Shown here piece by piece: positions 17,698 through 26,210 of a stretch of DNA of 64,000 nucleotides. Each line of letters opens with the position of its first letter. Within the stretch, counting starts at the first letter, position 1. Source of the stretch: Yoonia sp. G8-12 (lineage in GTDB: Bacteria > Pseudomonadota > Alphaproteobacteria > Rhodobacterales > Rhodobacteraceae); NCBI RefSeq assembly GCF_038443675.1, contig NZ_CP151762.1, positions 1,550,001 to 1,614,000 of the forward strand. The letters are read 5' to 3'. Made by a program: the position numbers and the translations under genes. The notes beneath the pieces were generated by a model. That model was not told the origin of the DNA. It ran no database searches and saw only the letters and a program-made list of their open reading frames with translations.

Positions 17698-18975
17698 ATG
17701 GCTAGAGCTCAAGAGACGCGCAGCAATCGACTCGTATTGAAGTGGTCTTTCGCAGGGCTTCTATTCTTTCCACCGAGTTTGCATTTGTTGGGATTTGGAA
17801 CCTCCTATGCGTTGGGGCTAACGCTTTTTTCAGCAACAGTTTTGCTTTTCCAAGCAATATTTTTTAGATTCGCACTCAGTCGGGTTGCAACGGTAGTAAT
17901 CTTTGCAACAACAATAGCCCTGCCCCTCCATCTACTTATCGTCAGTATCGCGCACCCTTCGCTGGACATCTTATGGGGTCGCGCCCTTCTTAGTCTGTTA
18001 GTGATCAATCTAATCATTGCAGTCACGGACAGGCTGTCACGCAATGCGCAGTACATATCGGCTCTCGCCTTTGATCGGATAATTAGACAATTGACCTATT
18101 TCCTGGTGATCCTGGGTTTTTTTTCCTTTATTACTAGCGATATCGCGCGTAACATCTTCGGCTTACCATCGGCTATCCCTCCATTTTCCGAGCCTTCACA
18201 TTTTACGCTCGCACTCGCTCCATTCGCAATTTACGCATTTGCAACAAAAAATAGATTGATCACATTGCTAGGCCTCGCATTCATTCCGTTCATGATAATT
18301 GAAGTGCAGAGCCTAGTATTTGTGGTTCTTTTAGTGATAGTCATTTCAATCATGATACCGTTAAGACTGCTACCAGTCATAATAATGGGTAGTATCGTCA
18401 TATATAGTGAGTCTTTTATTTATATCGAAAATATTCTTATGCGTTATGACTTGGAGTACTATTTGAATCGCTTGTCATTCGCGTATTCAGATAATTTAAG
18501 TGTCCTTGTTTACCAGCAAGGGATAGACCTGATCAAGTATCCATTTTTGGGGGACCATTTATTGGGCTTTGGATTTCAACAGCTTGGGACCTCCAATCTA
18601 GGGCTAGAAACAACTAACAGAATTAGAGATATTCTTGGAGGCAGCGATCTGAACACTCGTGATGGTAGCTTTGTTATTGCAAAATTATTTAGCGAATTTG
18701 GAATATTTGCTGTACTTATAATCGTTTTCTTGGGCATTGCAATAATCGTATCGTTCAGTAGAATCCAAAAGCATTACTCTAGCAATTATCAACTATCACC
18801 TCAAATTCTCTTTGGGTATTGCTGTATTTATGCATATGTAATCGAGCTGATGTTTAGGGGAATTGGCTATTTTTCAATCGGAGGGGTCTTATTTCTTTAC
18901 TCTATTTTTCTTATTGGAAAAGAGGAACGCGCACAACAAAGCGGCGCCTTTCAACCGCTTAACAACAGAGCATGA
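17698..18975 (+). CDS. Wzy-like polysaccharide polymerase (membrane protein)
   Basis: Polytopic membrane protein of 425 residues with about 10 to 12 hydrophobic segments. A large hydrophilic loop (about 265-325) contains GFGFQQLG and TRDGSFVIAKLFSEFG, the kind of loop seen in Wzy O-antigen/EPS polymerases. Sequence conservation in this family is low, so the call rests on topology and on its place among glycosyltransferases. The gene is strikingly AT-rich with rare-looking codon use, which suggests recent acquisition. It would be the second polymerase/ligase-type protein in the island, with the first at 3834-5261. Confidence 0.6.
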   Translation: MARAQETRSNRLVLKWSFAGLLFFPPSLHLLGFGTSYALGLTLFSATVLLFQAIFFRFALSRVATVVIFATTIALPLHLLIVSIAHPSLDILWGRALLSLLVINLIIAVTDRLSRNAQYISALAFDRIIRQLTYFLVILGFFSFITSDIARNIFGLPSAIPPFSEPSHFTLALAPFAIYAFATKNRLITLLGLAFIPFMIIEVQSLVFVVLLVIVISIMIPLRLLPVIIMGSIVIYSESFIYIENILMRYDLEYYLNRLSFAYSDNLSVLVYQQGIDLIKYPFLGDHLLGFGFQQLGTSNLGLETTNRIRDILGGSDLNTRDGSFVIAKLFSEFGIFAVLIIVFLGIAIIVSFSRIQKHYSSNYQLSPQILFGYCCIYAYVIELMFRGIGYFSIGGVLFLYSIFLIGKEERAQQSGAFQPLNNRA

Positions 18976-19394
18976 GCTTTGAAATTGAAAGTATACTCGG
19001 ATACCTAATATAACCAAAATTGGCTGAATCGCCATTGCCCTACCTACCACTTATGACTCTGTTCTTTGACACCATACCCAATCTTGTCATACGGTTGGGA
19101 CGCTGAGCAGACAATGATAAGAGCTGCAACTTCTGAAATGGTGACTTTGCTCCCTGTAGGACTTCTGCCACTGAATTTTGCATCATATTCCAAGCGGCAA
19201 ACTTAGGATCAGGTTGCCCTCCCATGGGCAGGCAGATCACTAAAAATTAACTTGCCGTCGCTTCGGGCGGGAAATATTAGGCCTCGACTAGCAACACATG
19301 AGGCATTCCGTCCTGTCGTGTCTTTGAAAATCAGATTAGACAGAATAGATATTAGAGCGTTGCCAGGGCTCAACAAGACCCTTGGCTCTCCAGC
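18976..19394. other. Gap between polymerase and glycosyltransferase genes
   Basis: About 420 bases without a clear gene. On the - strand two short frames of protein-like composition adjoin (for example MICLPMGGQPDPKFAAWNMM from 19240, and an upstream piece ending FSDLPAHGRAT). They may be remnants of a lost gene. I cannot assign them to a family. Confidence 0.3.
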
Positions 19395-20171
19395 ATGAGC
19401 AATGTGAGCGACATGGAAAAACTTGATCTCATCTCGGTGGTCACGGTCACATTAAACAGCGACAAGACCATACTAGACACCTTGAGATCGGTCGCTGAAC
19501 AAGAAGACATCGTCGTAGAACACATCATCAAGGATGGTGGGTCCTCCGACACCACACTTAGTCTTGCTAGCTCGCAACCAGGCAGTGTTCGCATCTTAGA
19601 ACAAACTGATAACGGCATCTATGACGCAATGAATCAAGGTTTCAGGGCGGCCAAAGGCGACATCATCTGCTTTCTTAACTCGGATGATTATTTCATCGAC
19701 GCAAGAGTGCTTAAGGATGTTCTGAATGCCTTTAGGGACAGCGAGGCAGAAATAGTCTACGGAGATTTAGAGATTATCGGCAACCACGGTGATGTTATAC
19801 GTAGTTGGCGTAGTGGTGAAATCATCAAAGGAAAATTACGAGGACAGCAACTCCCGCACCCTAGCTTCTTTGTTCGTCGCAGCATCATTGAAAAGCTCGA
19901 TCGGCCGTTTGACGACTCTTACAGGATTGCTGCCGATTTCAAGCAGCAGTTGCTGCTCATAAACAAGCTCGGTTCAACAACCCACTACCTCCAGCGCCCC
20001 CTCGTCAGGATGCGGCATGGTGGTGAGAGCAGCCAGAGCATGTCGGCAGTTATGGATGGTTGGAAAGAGTGTATGCGTGCCTATCGTGAAGTGACCGGAA
20101 AAAGTGGTTTTGTATTTGTTATCAGTAAAGTAGCCAGAAAACTACGTCAAATGCATCTCTTTAATCGCTAA
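19395..20171 (+). CDS. Glycosyltransferase family 2
   Basis: A GT-A transferase of 258 residues. It has LISVVTVTLNSDKTILDTLR at the N-terminus, the VVEHIIKDGGSSDTT nucleotide-binding block and FLNSDDYF as the acidic metal-binding motif, the standard order for this family. ATG 19395 is used; a second ATG at 19413 is possible. The epimerase gene follows 54 bases downstream on the same strand, so the two probably share a transcript. Donor and acceptor are unknown. Confidence 0.86.
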   Translation: MSNVSDMEKLDLISVVTVTLNSDKTILDTLRSVAEQEDIVVEHIIKDGGSSDTTLSLASSQPGSVRILEQTDNGIYDAMNQGFRAAKGDIICFLNSDDYFIDARVLKDVLNAFRDSEAEIVYGDLEIIGNHGDVIRSWRSGEIIKGKLRGQQLPHPSFFVRRSIIEKLDRPFDDSYRIAADFKQQLLLINKLGSTTHYLQRPLVRMRHGGESSQSMSAVMDGWKECMRAYREVTGKSGFVFVISKVARKLRQMHLFNR

Positions 20172-20225
20172 ACTAAGCTTTCCTCCATCGAAAATGATTC
20201 AAAGCTCTGCACCAAAGGAACGTCT

Positions 20226-21215
20226 ATGAAGATTACAGTGATAGGTGGATCGGGTTTTATCGGAACCTACTTGTGCAAACTGTTCGCTGAAAACAGGATA
20301 GGGTTTGAGATTATTGATTTAAAAAAGAGCAGGATGTTTCCTGATCAAACGAAAATAGCAGATATCAGGAATCTCAAAGAACTTCGCGAGAGCATCACAG
20401 GCGATAGGATCGTCCATCTTGCTGCTGTTCACCGAGACGATGTCAAAGACAAGTCTCTCTACTACGAAACAAATGTAGACGGGACAGAGAATGTCAGCCA
20501 AATTGCGACCGAAAAAAACATCTCGACAATAGTGTTCACGAGTTCAGTTGCAGTCTATGGTTTTGCTCCTCCCAATACCGGAGAAGCTGGATCCATTCGT
20601 CCATTTAATGATTATGGCAAATCCAAGCGAGCGGCTGAGGAAGTGCTGTTAAAATGGCAGAGCGCTTCGAGCTCTACGAGAGCGTTGTCCATTATTCGCC
20701 CAACAGTAGTTTTTGGTCTTGGCAATCGTGGCAATGTATACAACCTTTTCAATCAAATCTATTCCGGTGTATTCTTGATGGTTGGCCAGGGAAAGAATGT
20801 GAAATCCTTGGCCTACGTAGAAAACGTTTCAGCATTCTTGGATTATTCTCTAAGAATGAAAGGTGGATGCCACATCTTCAACTATGTTGACAAACCTGAC
20901 CTGGATATGAACCAGCTCGTCAACCACATTCGAGGCACCCTTAAAGGGAAAAGCGGTGTGGGTCCACGACTACCTTATTGGTTAGCTCTGGGTCTGGGTT
21001 CTATACTTGACTTGGCTGCAAAGATTAGTGGGAAAACCTTCCCTCTTAGCGAAATTAGGGTTCGAAAATTCTGTGCTGATACTCATTTTTCGTCCTCTAT
21101 ACATGCTCTCGAAGATTTTGAGGCACCTTTCCAACTGGTCGCTGCGTTAGACCAGACGTTGCAGCGAGAATTCATAAATCCAGACAGAAGTATGGGAAAG
21201 TTTTACACAGAATGA
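20226..21215 (+). CDS. NAD-dependent sugar epimerase/dehydratase
   Basis: Extended SDR enzyme that acts on a nucleotide sugar, probably as a 4-epimerase or reductase. The GGSGFIG NAD-binding motif is at 7-13. A catalytic Ser is in VFTSSVAVYG, and Tyr/Lys are in NDYGKSKRAAE (about 127-131). The 329 residues fit the family. ATG 20226 is preceded by AAAGGA. It is the last + strand gene of the island and converges on wzc. The exact substrate cannot be read; the C-terminal half is atypical for GalE. Confidence 0.8.
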   Translation: MKITVIGGSGFIGTYLCKLFAENRIGFEIIDLKKSRMFPDQTKIADIRNLKELRESITGDRIVHLAAVHRDDVKDKSLYYETNVDGTENVSQIATEKNISTIVFTSSVAVYGFAPPNTGEAGSIRPFNDYGKSKRAAEEVLLKWQSASSSTRALSIIRPTVVFGLGNRGNVYNLFNQIYSGVFLMVGQGKNVKSLAYVENVSAFLDYSLRMKGGCHIFNYVDKPDLDMNQLVNHIRGTLKGKSGVGPRLPYWLALGLGSILDLAAKISGKTFPLSEIRVRKFCADTHFSSSIHALEDFEAPFQLVAALDQTLQREFINPDRSMGKFYTE

Positions 21216-21336
21216 CGCTACAATTTTTTTGGTTTGCTAAGTCCAACCAAAAGCGATCAGGTCGTATGAGCTAGAATAGCCAGTGACTGGTGGAGCGAGA
21301 GGCCAGCTCGGAGTTTCTGTGGGGGTACGTTCCTCC

Positions 21337-23524
21337 TCACTCGCCCGACTTATAGCTATACCGCGCATTGTACGCGTAACTATAGCCATACCGCCCGCGC
21401 GCGTTCTTGGGATCAAAGTCGTTGAGGATCGCCCCGGACAGCTTCACACCAGAGGTCTCAAGCGCCTTCTTCATCGCAAGCACCTCGCCGGGGTGTGTCC
21501 GCCCGAAACGGGCCACCGCAATGACAGCACCAGCCGCACGACCAAGGACGACGGGGTCGGTCACCGCAAGAACTGGCGGCGCATCAATGATGATCAGGTC
21601 AAACTCCGCATCGAGGGTTTTGATCAGCTTAGACAAATCCTCCCGCATCAGAAGTTCAGAAGGGTTGGGTGGGAAAGGACCACTGGGCAAGACGGAGAGG
21701 TCAGCCACATGTGTCTGGACAAGAGAAGAGCCAAGTTCAGCTTCTCCCGCAAGGACCTGGGCAAGACCTGGATGGGCTCTGGGTATGTTGAAATACTTGC
21801 GCTGCTGGCCGCGGCGCATGTCGGCGTCGATGAGACAAACTTTCTGTCCTGACTGGGCTGCGACAACCGCGAGGTTGGCGGAGATAAAGCTTTTGCCAAC
21901 TCCCGGTGCGGGGCTGGTAAAGACAACTGAACGCGTCTGCGCGTCAAGCATACCAAAGTGGAGCCCTGTGCGCAGAGAACGTAAACCCTCCACAAAGAGG
22001 TCACCGGGCGTTTCAAGCGAGACGAGAGGAAGGCCTTTCCTGCCCTTTGCAGATTGTGGTGCCGACGGATGGCGATTGAGGGTCGCAAATACAGGCAGGC
22101 CCATCGCCTCTAAGTCCTGGCTGCCGTCGACTGTCTTGCGCAGATATCGCTTCGTCAAAACCGTAGCCATTCCGATCATCAGCCCCAGCAAACCAGCAAT
22201 CGCAAGGATGACGAGCTTGCGCGGCGCAACCGGGCGCTCGGGCGCACGCGCCGTGTCGACGATACGGACGTTTCCGATGTTGCTAGCTCTCAACACCTGC
22301 AATTCCTGCGCGCGATTGCGCAGCTGAATAAACACCTCACGCGCCAGTTCAAGGTCCTGCGTCAAGTTCAGCACCTCGCGCTGCGTTGCTGGCAGGGCGC
22401 GCACTTCCTCACGCAGGTCGGCTAGGCGCGCTTCAATGCGCTCTCTGTTGCTGAGCAATCTCTGGTATTCGGGGTGATTGCGCGTATAGCGTTCTGCGAC
22501 CTCATCCTCGATAGCCGCGAGGTCGACGAGTTCAGCCTCGAGAGTGCGGATCTGCGTCAGCAGCGCCTCGCCCTCTGCGCTCAAATTGATGGCCTCCTCA
22601 TCCTGGCGGAAGGTATTCAGAGCCGCTTCCGCCTCCTGCACGGCCTCGCGTGCGGCGGGAAGTTGGCTTTCGACAAAGGCAAGGCCACTATCGGCCTCTG
22701 CGGCGCTGCGATCGGCATTTTGCGACAAGTAGCCCTGCGCAATCGCGTCGAGTGTCCGGCGTGCGAGCTCGGGAGAATTGGCCTCATAGGTCATCCGCAA
22801 GATACCGGAATTGCGCCCTTGTTCGGCAATACTCAACGCGTCCGCCACGCGTGCGATGGCCTCAATTTCTGAGAGTTGCTCGAGGATAAATACGCGGCCT
22901 GGGTCCGCTGCAAGAGCGCCAACGCGAAGAGACAGTCCCACGTCTTCCGCAAGCACTGGTTCACCCACCAGCCCCTGCAATTCCTGTCCATTCGGCAAGG
23001 TTAGAACAAAGCGCCCCTCCCCCCGCCGTAAGGCGGATTTCCTCACCGAGCCAAACCGCAGGCACGTCAAGCAGATCGAGACGGATCGCATCACCGGGAC
23101 GGGCATATTTTGCCAAAATTCCCCAATCTGGCAGCGGAATATCCTGCGTCGCCAGTAGATGCCCAACGAGTGGGGCCTGAAGCGGCGTGGCTGACCAATC
23201 CAAGTTAAGGCGCGACACAGCGCGGCCCACAACCATGCGCGACCTGATGATCTCGATCTCCGTGACCGCACGCGGGCTATCTCCTGACAGATCGGCAAGA
23301 CCCTCTGGCAGACCAAGTTGGCCAGCCTTTTCTTCAAGTTGCAGGAGACTGTCGGCCTGATAAATTGGTGGTGTGTTGAATATGTAAAACAGCCCTGCCA
23401 AAGCCCCAAAGAGCGCAAAGGCGATGATCGTGAATTTTCCCGCCCAGATCTGCACAAACAGCTGCAGCAGATCAATTTCGTCATCCTCAATCGTATCGCG
23501 CCGGGTTTGTAGCTGGTCCGTCAT
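21337..23524 (-). CDS. wzc: Wzc-like polysaccharide co-polymerase/tyrosine autokinase (frameshifted)
   Basis: Inner-membrane regulator of polymer length with a BY-kinase domain. The N-terminal part, in one frame (23524 to about 23020), has the Wzz domain and first membrane segment. The rest, in another frame, has the coiled-coil periplasmic domain, a second membrane segment (LVILAIAGLLGLMIGM), Walker A SPAPGVGKSFIS (about residue 535), Walker A' VCLIDADMRR, Walker B DLIIIDAPPV and a Tyr-rich tail (GYSYAYNARYSYKSG). The frame breaks in a G6 run (23019-23024 on the + strand as C6); five G restore one ~728-residue protein. ATG 23524 starts just after the wzb stop with GGAG upstream. An artefact or an inactivating mutation. 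Confidence 0.85.
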
Positions 23525-23527
23525 CAA

Positions 23528-23971
23528 TCACTCCGGTTTCTTGGGCGCTAGGCGCGACACCCATGCTAACGAGGCCTCTTGAATAAGACCAAAAACATAC
23601 GCGTGATATTCCCTGCTCTTGCGATAAGGGTCGGGAATATCTGTATCTCCGTTCCACCGGCTAAGACGCATGACGCGTCCTGAGAGCTCTGGCGCAATCC
23701 GTTCGATTTCTCGTTTGTGTCCGGCTTCGAGCACCAGAATAAGGTCATTTTGTTCGCCAATTTCGCGGGTAAACTGTCGGGCAACGTGATCACTGTCAAC
23801 AACACCCTCAGCAGCCGCAACCTCGGCTGCTGTCGGATCAACGCCACGCCCGACGACGGCAGCAATCCCGGCTGACGTCACCGTATGATCAGGCAGATGC
23901 TCTCTCAGAATAGCCGCTGCAACGGGAGAACGGCAAATATTGCCCACGCATACGGTCAAGATCCTCTTCAT
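23528..23971 (-). CDS. wzb: Low-molecular-weight protein tyrosine phosphatase (Wzb)
   Basis: Cytoplasmic phosphatase that removes phosphate from the Wzc tyrosine tail and so resets polymer export. The 147-residue chain has the signature P-loop VCVGNICRSPVAAA near residue 8 and the general-acid DIPDPYRKS motif near residue 113. It sits between wza and wzc, 6 bases after the wza stop and directly before the wzc start, so the three are clearly one operon. Confidence 0.93.
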   Translation of the reverse strand: MKRILTVCVGNICRSPVAAAILREHLPDHTVTSAGIAAVVGRGVDPTAAEVAAAEGVVDSDHVARQFTREIGEQNDLILVLEAGHKREIERIAPELSGRVMRLSRWNGDTDIPDPYRKSREYHAYVFGLIQEASLAWVSRLAPKKPE

Positions 23972-23977
23972 CTCGGT

Positions 23978-25051
23978 TTACAGCGCGTCGACGGTTGTGT
24001 TGGTGGACGCGATCGCGCCAACCGTCGGCAATAACCCGTTGATCGTATCATTCCAACGCTGGCGCGATGAGCGGGTGACATAGACAACATCACCGGCCTC
24101 AAGATTAAAGCGCGTCCCCAGCAAGAACCCCGAGGGCGATTCAACCGACAACTGAAAGACGGTCATATTGTCATTATTTCCACGGAAGACGAATATTCCG
24201 CGCGCGTCGGCGCGCAAAGCGTCTAACCCGCCCTGACGCGCAAGTGCCTGTGTCAGGGATAGCTCTTCCCCGGCAAGATCTACACCGGCAGGCCGCCCGA
24301 CCTCACCAAGGATAAATACTTCTTGGGGGGCTCTTGCGGGAATATAGATCACATCGCCAGAGCCAAGCATCGGATTGTTTCCGATCTGTCCCCGCTCAAG
24401 GAAGCCTTCAAGATCGACGTTGTAGGCGCGACCATTGCGTTGAATCATGGCGCGTTGCGGATCAGCAGCCGGATCCAGCCCACCGGCGGCGTTCACTGCA
24501 TCAAGCAAGGTCATGGGCACTGTCGTGACCGGAAGCCGCTGTGGCTTTGCAACAGCGCCTGTGATGTTGATGGATTGCGAATTGAAAGCCGCTACGCGCA
24601 CTTCAAGCTGTGGATCAGCGATGTATTCCGCCAAGCTCAACATAAGGTTCGCGCGAATTTCCTCAGGCGCCAGACCTGCGGCCTGCACCTGCCCTACAAA
24701 CGGATAAAAGAAGGTGCCGTCCGACTGGACGCGGAAACCGGATTCCGCAGCACTACGCTCCGGCCCCGCTGGCATGGTGAGTTCTGGATGGTTGAAGACA
24801 AGGACGCTCAGGATATCACCGGGGGCAACCCTGTAATTCCACGCAGCAGACCTAGGAAGGCCCCCAACGTTTTCTGGCGGTTGCGCTAGTTCACGTCGAA
24901 AAGATCCGATATTTTCTGCGCTAAGGCGAACAATAGAAACACTATCGGTCAAAGAGTCCTGAGCGGACGATGCGACAGGAAACTCGCTGACGCCATCGGC
25001 GCATGCTGTCAGTCCGAGACCGAACAGTAAGGCGATCAAGAAACGCATCAT
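23978..25051 (-). CDS. wza: Outer-membrane polysaccharide export lipoprotein (Wza-like)
   Basis: Export channel of the outer membrane. From ATG 25051 (GGAG ribosome site; MMRFLIALLFGLGLTACADG) it starts with a lipoprotein signal whose lipobox is LTAC. A Poly_export domain (YRVAPGDILSVLVFNHPELT) and two SLBB-like segments (INITGAVAKPQRLPV, EVFILGEVGRPAGVDL) follow. About 357 residues, the usual size. An upstream in-frame extension to 25120 would spoil the lipoprotein signal and is rejected. First gene of the wza-wzb-wzc set. Confidence 0.92.
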   Translation of the reverse strand: MMRFLIALLFGLGLTACADGVSEFPVASSAQDSLTDSVSIVRLSAENIGSFRRELAQPPENVGGLPRSAAWNYRVAPGDILSVLVFNHPELTMPAGPERSAAESGFRVQSDGTFFYPFVGQVQAAGLAPEEIRANLMLSLAEYIADPQLEVRVAAFNSQSINITGAVAKPQRLPVTTVPMTLLDAVNAAGGLDPAADPQRAMIQRNGRAYNVDLEGFLERGQIGNNPMLGSGDVIYIPARAPQEVFILGEVGRPAGVDLAGEELSLTQALARQGGLDALRADARGIFVFRGNNDNMTVFQLSVESPSGFLLGTRFNLEAGDVVYVTRSSRQRWNDTINGLLPTVGAIASTNTTVDAL

Positions 25052-25284
25052 AGCTCCAAGTACAACCGAAGATCGTTTAAGACTCGCACACGGACGATGC
25101 AAAAGGGAAGAAAACAGCAATAATAGCCGCCGAAACCACTAGCGGGTGTGCTTTTCGAATCACAAATCTGGAATCACGATAAACGCTAAAAACTACCGGT
25201 GGCTTAAGATCTCCGATCTAAAAAACCGGAAGATCTACAACCGAAGCATACGCAACGACCCAAATAATTGGAAACGAAACGGAC

Positions 25285-25488
25285 TTAGCTGCCGCCGCCT
25301 GAATCGCCAGAAGCGACCGCCGCAACGACAAGGAGCGCAAGAATTGGGATCCAAATAGGTGTAGACCGCTCTACGACAACAGGCGTAACCACCTCGGCCT
25401 CAACGACCTCGTCCAGTAGGCCGCCTGCGTTGGCGGAAGAGGCAGCAATCGCCAAGAATGCAGCTGCCGAAATTGCTTTGATTTTCAT
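25285..25488 (-). CDS. Small secreted/membrane protein, YjbE-like position
   Basis: A 67-residue protein with a signal peptide (MKIKAISAAAFLAIAASSAN, cleaved near NAG), a short acidic Val/Glu-rich middle and one hydrophobic segment (IWIPILALLVVAAVA) before a Gly/Ser tail. Similar small proteins are found beside exopolysaccharide genes in Rhodobacterales. Between yjbF and wza it holds the place of the small E. coli YjbE, but I see no sequence similarity that proves homology. The function is unknown; a role in surface polymer export or anchoring is inferred. Confidence 0.65.
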   Translation of the reverse strand: MKIKAISAAAFLAIAASSANAGGLLDEVVEAEVVTPVVVERSTPIWIPILALLVVAAVASGDSGGGS

Positions 25489-25559
25489 TGTCAGTGTCTC
25501 CTGTATATCTTTTTTCTATAGCCTGATCCGCATGACCCAGCAACCCAAGACTGCATGCG

Positions 25560-26210
25560 TCATAGTTTCTGGATATCCACAGAGCCAACCCTTGCAGACA
25601 CCCATTGCCGCGACTGCCAAATCGCGCCAGCCGCGTCGATCCAGTAAAGGTTTGTGAAGCTACCGGAGCTCCCGGTGCAAGCCTCACGGACTACACGGGT
25701 CGCATGTCGCCGCTGGAAAATCTCGATCACCTCGGCGCGCAGAGTGACGACTTCACACTGGAAGACACTGCGGACAATCTGGTCTTCCCCGCCCAGATAC
25801 TCATGAATCCGGCGCACACTGCCGCGTCTCGCAATGATCGCGGGATAAACCTGCGCCACATCAGCGCCCATCAAGTCATTGCCTAAACCCCGGGTTGCAA
25901 TAACAACCCCATTCCGCAGCGTCAGGCCATCCCCATCATCAGAGGCCCAAGTGATCCTGTCTCCATTCGCAGAGACGCGCGCGAACACCGACGCGTCCTC
26001 TTCACTGACCGGAGCAAAGAGCAGCAGGTCATTCGGGGCGGCGTCGATACGCGCCCTCGTTAATGCCTCTCTGGGATCATTCTCTTCTGTCCACAAACCC
26101 GAACCGGCGCTGGCAATGCCCTGCGCAGCACTCACGAGAGGCTGGTTTTGTGCAAGCGGACCGCAGGCGGTCAGGCCCATGAGCGCTATCAGCAAATATA
26201 ACGTTTTCAT
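25560..26210 (-). CDS. YjbF/GfcB family lipoprotein
   Basis: Outer-membrane lipoprotein of the YjbF (GfcB) family, which works with YjbH in export or surface attachment of exopolysaccharide. ATG 26210 gives MKTLYLLIALMGLTACGPLA with a clear lipobox (LTAC). ATG 26228 would bury it. The 216-residue length fits, as does the RGLGNDLMGADV stretch followed by the F-Q-C-x-V region. ATG overlaps the yjbH stop by 4 bases (ATGA), so the two are coupled. Confidence 0.82.
   Translation of the reverse strand: MKTLYLLIALMGLTACGPLAQNQPLVSAAQGIASAGSGLWTEENDPREALTRARIDAAPNDLLLFAPVSEEDASVFARVSANGDRITWASDDGDGLTLRNGVVIATRGLGNDLMGADVAQVYPAIIARRGSVRRIHEYLGGEDQIVRSVFQCEVVTLRAEVIEIFQRRHATRVVREACTGSSGSFTNLYWIDAAGAIWQSRQWVSARVGSVDIQKL

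Noticed and set aside
21337..22088. Overlapping + strand ORFs opposite wzc (for example 21407-22327)
   Set aside because: Arg/Ser/Pro-rich shadow frames without motifs, opposite the clear kinase domain.
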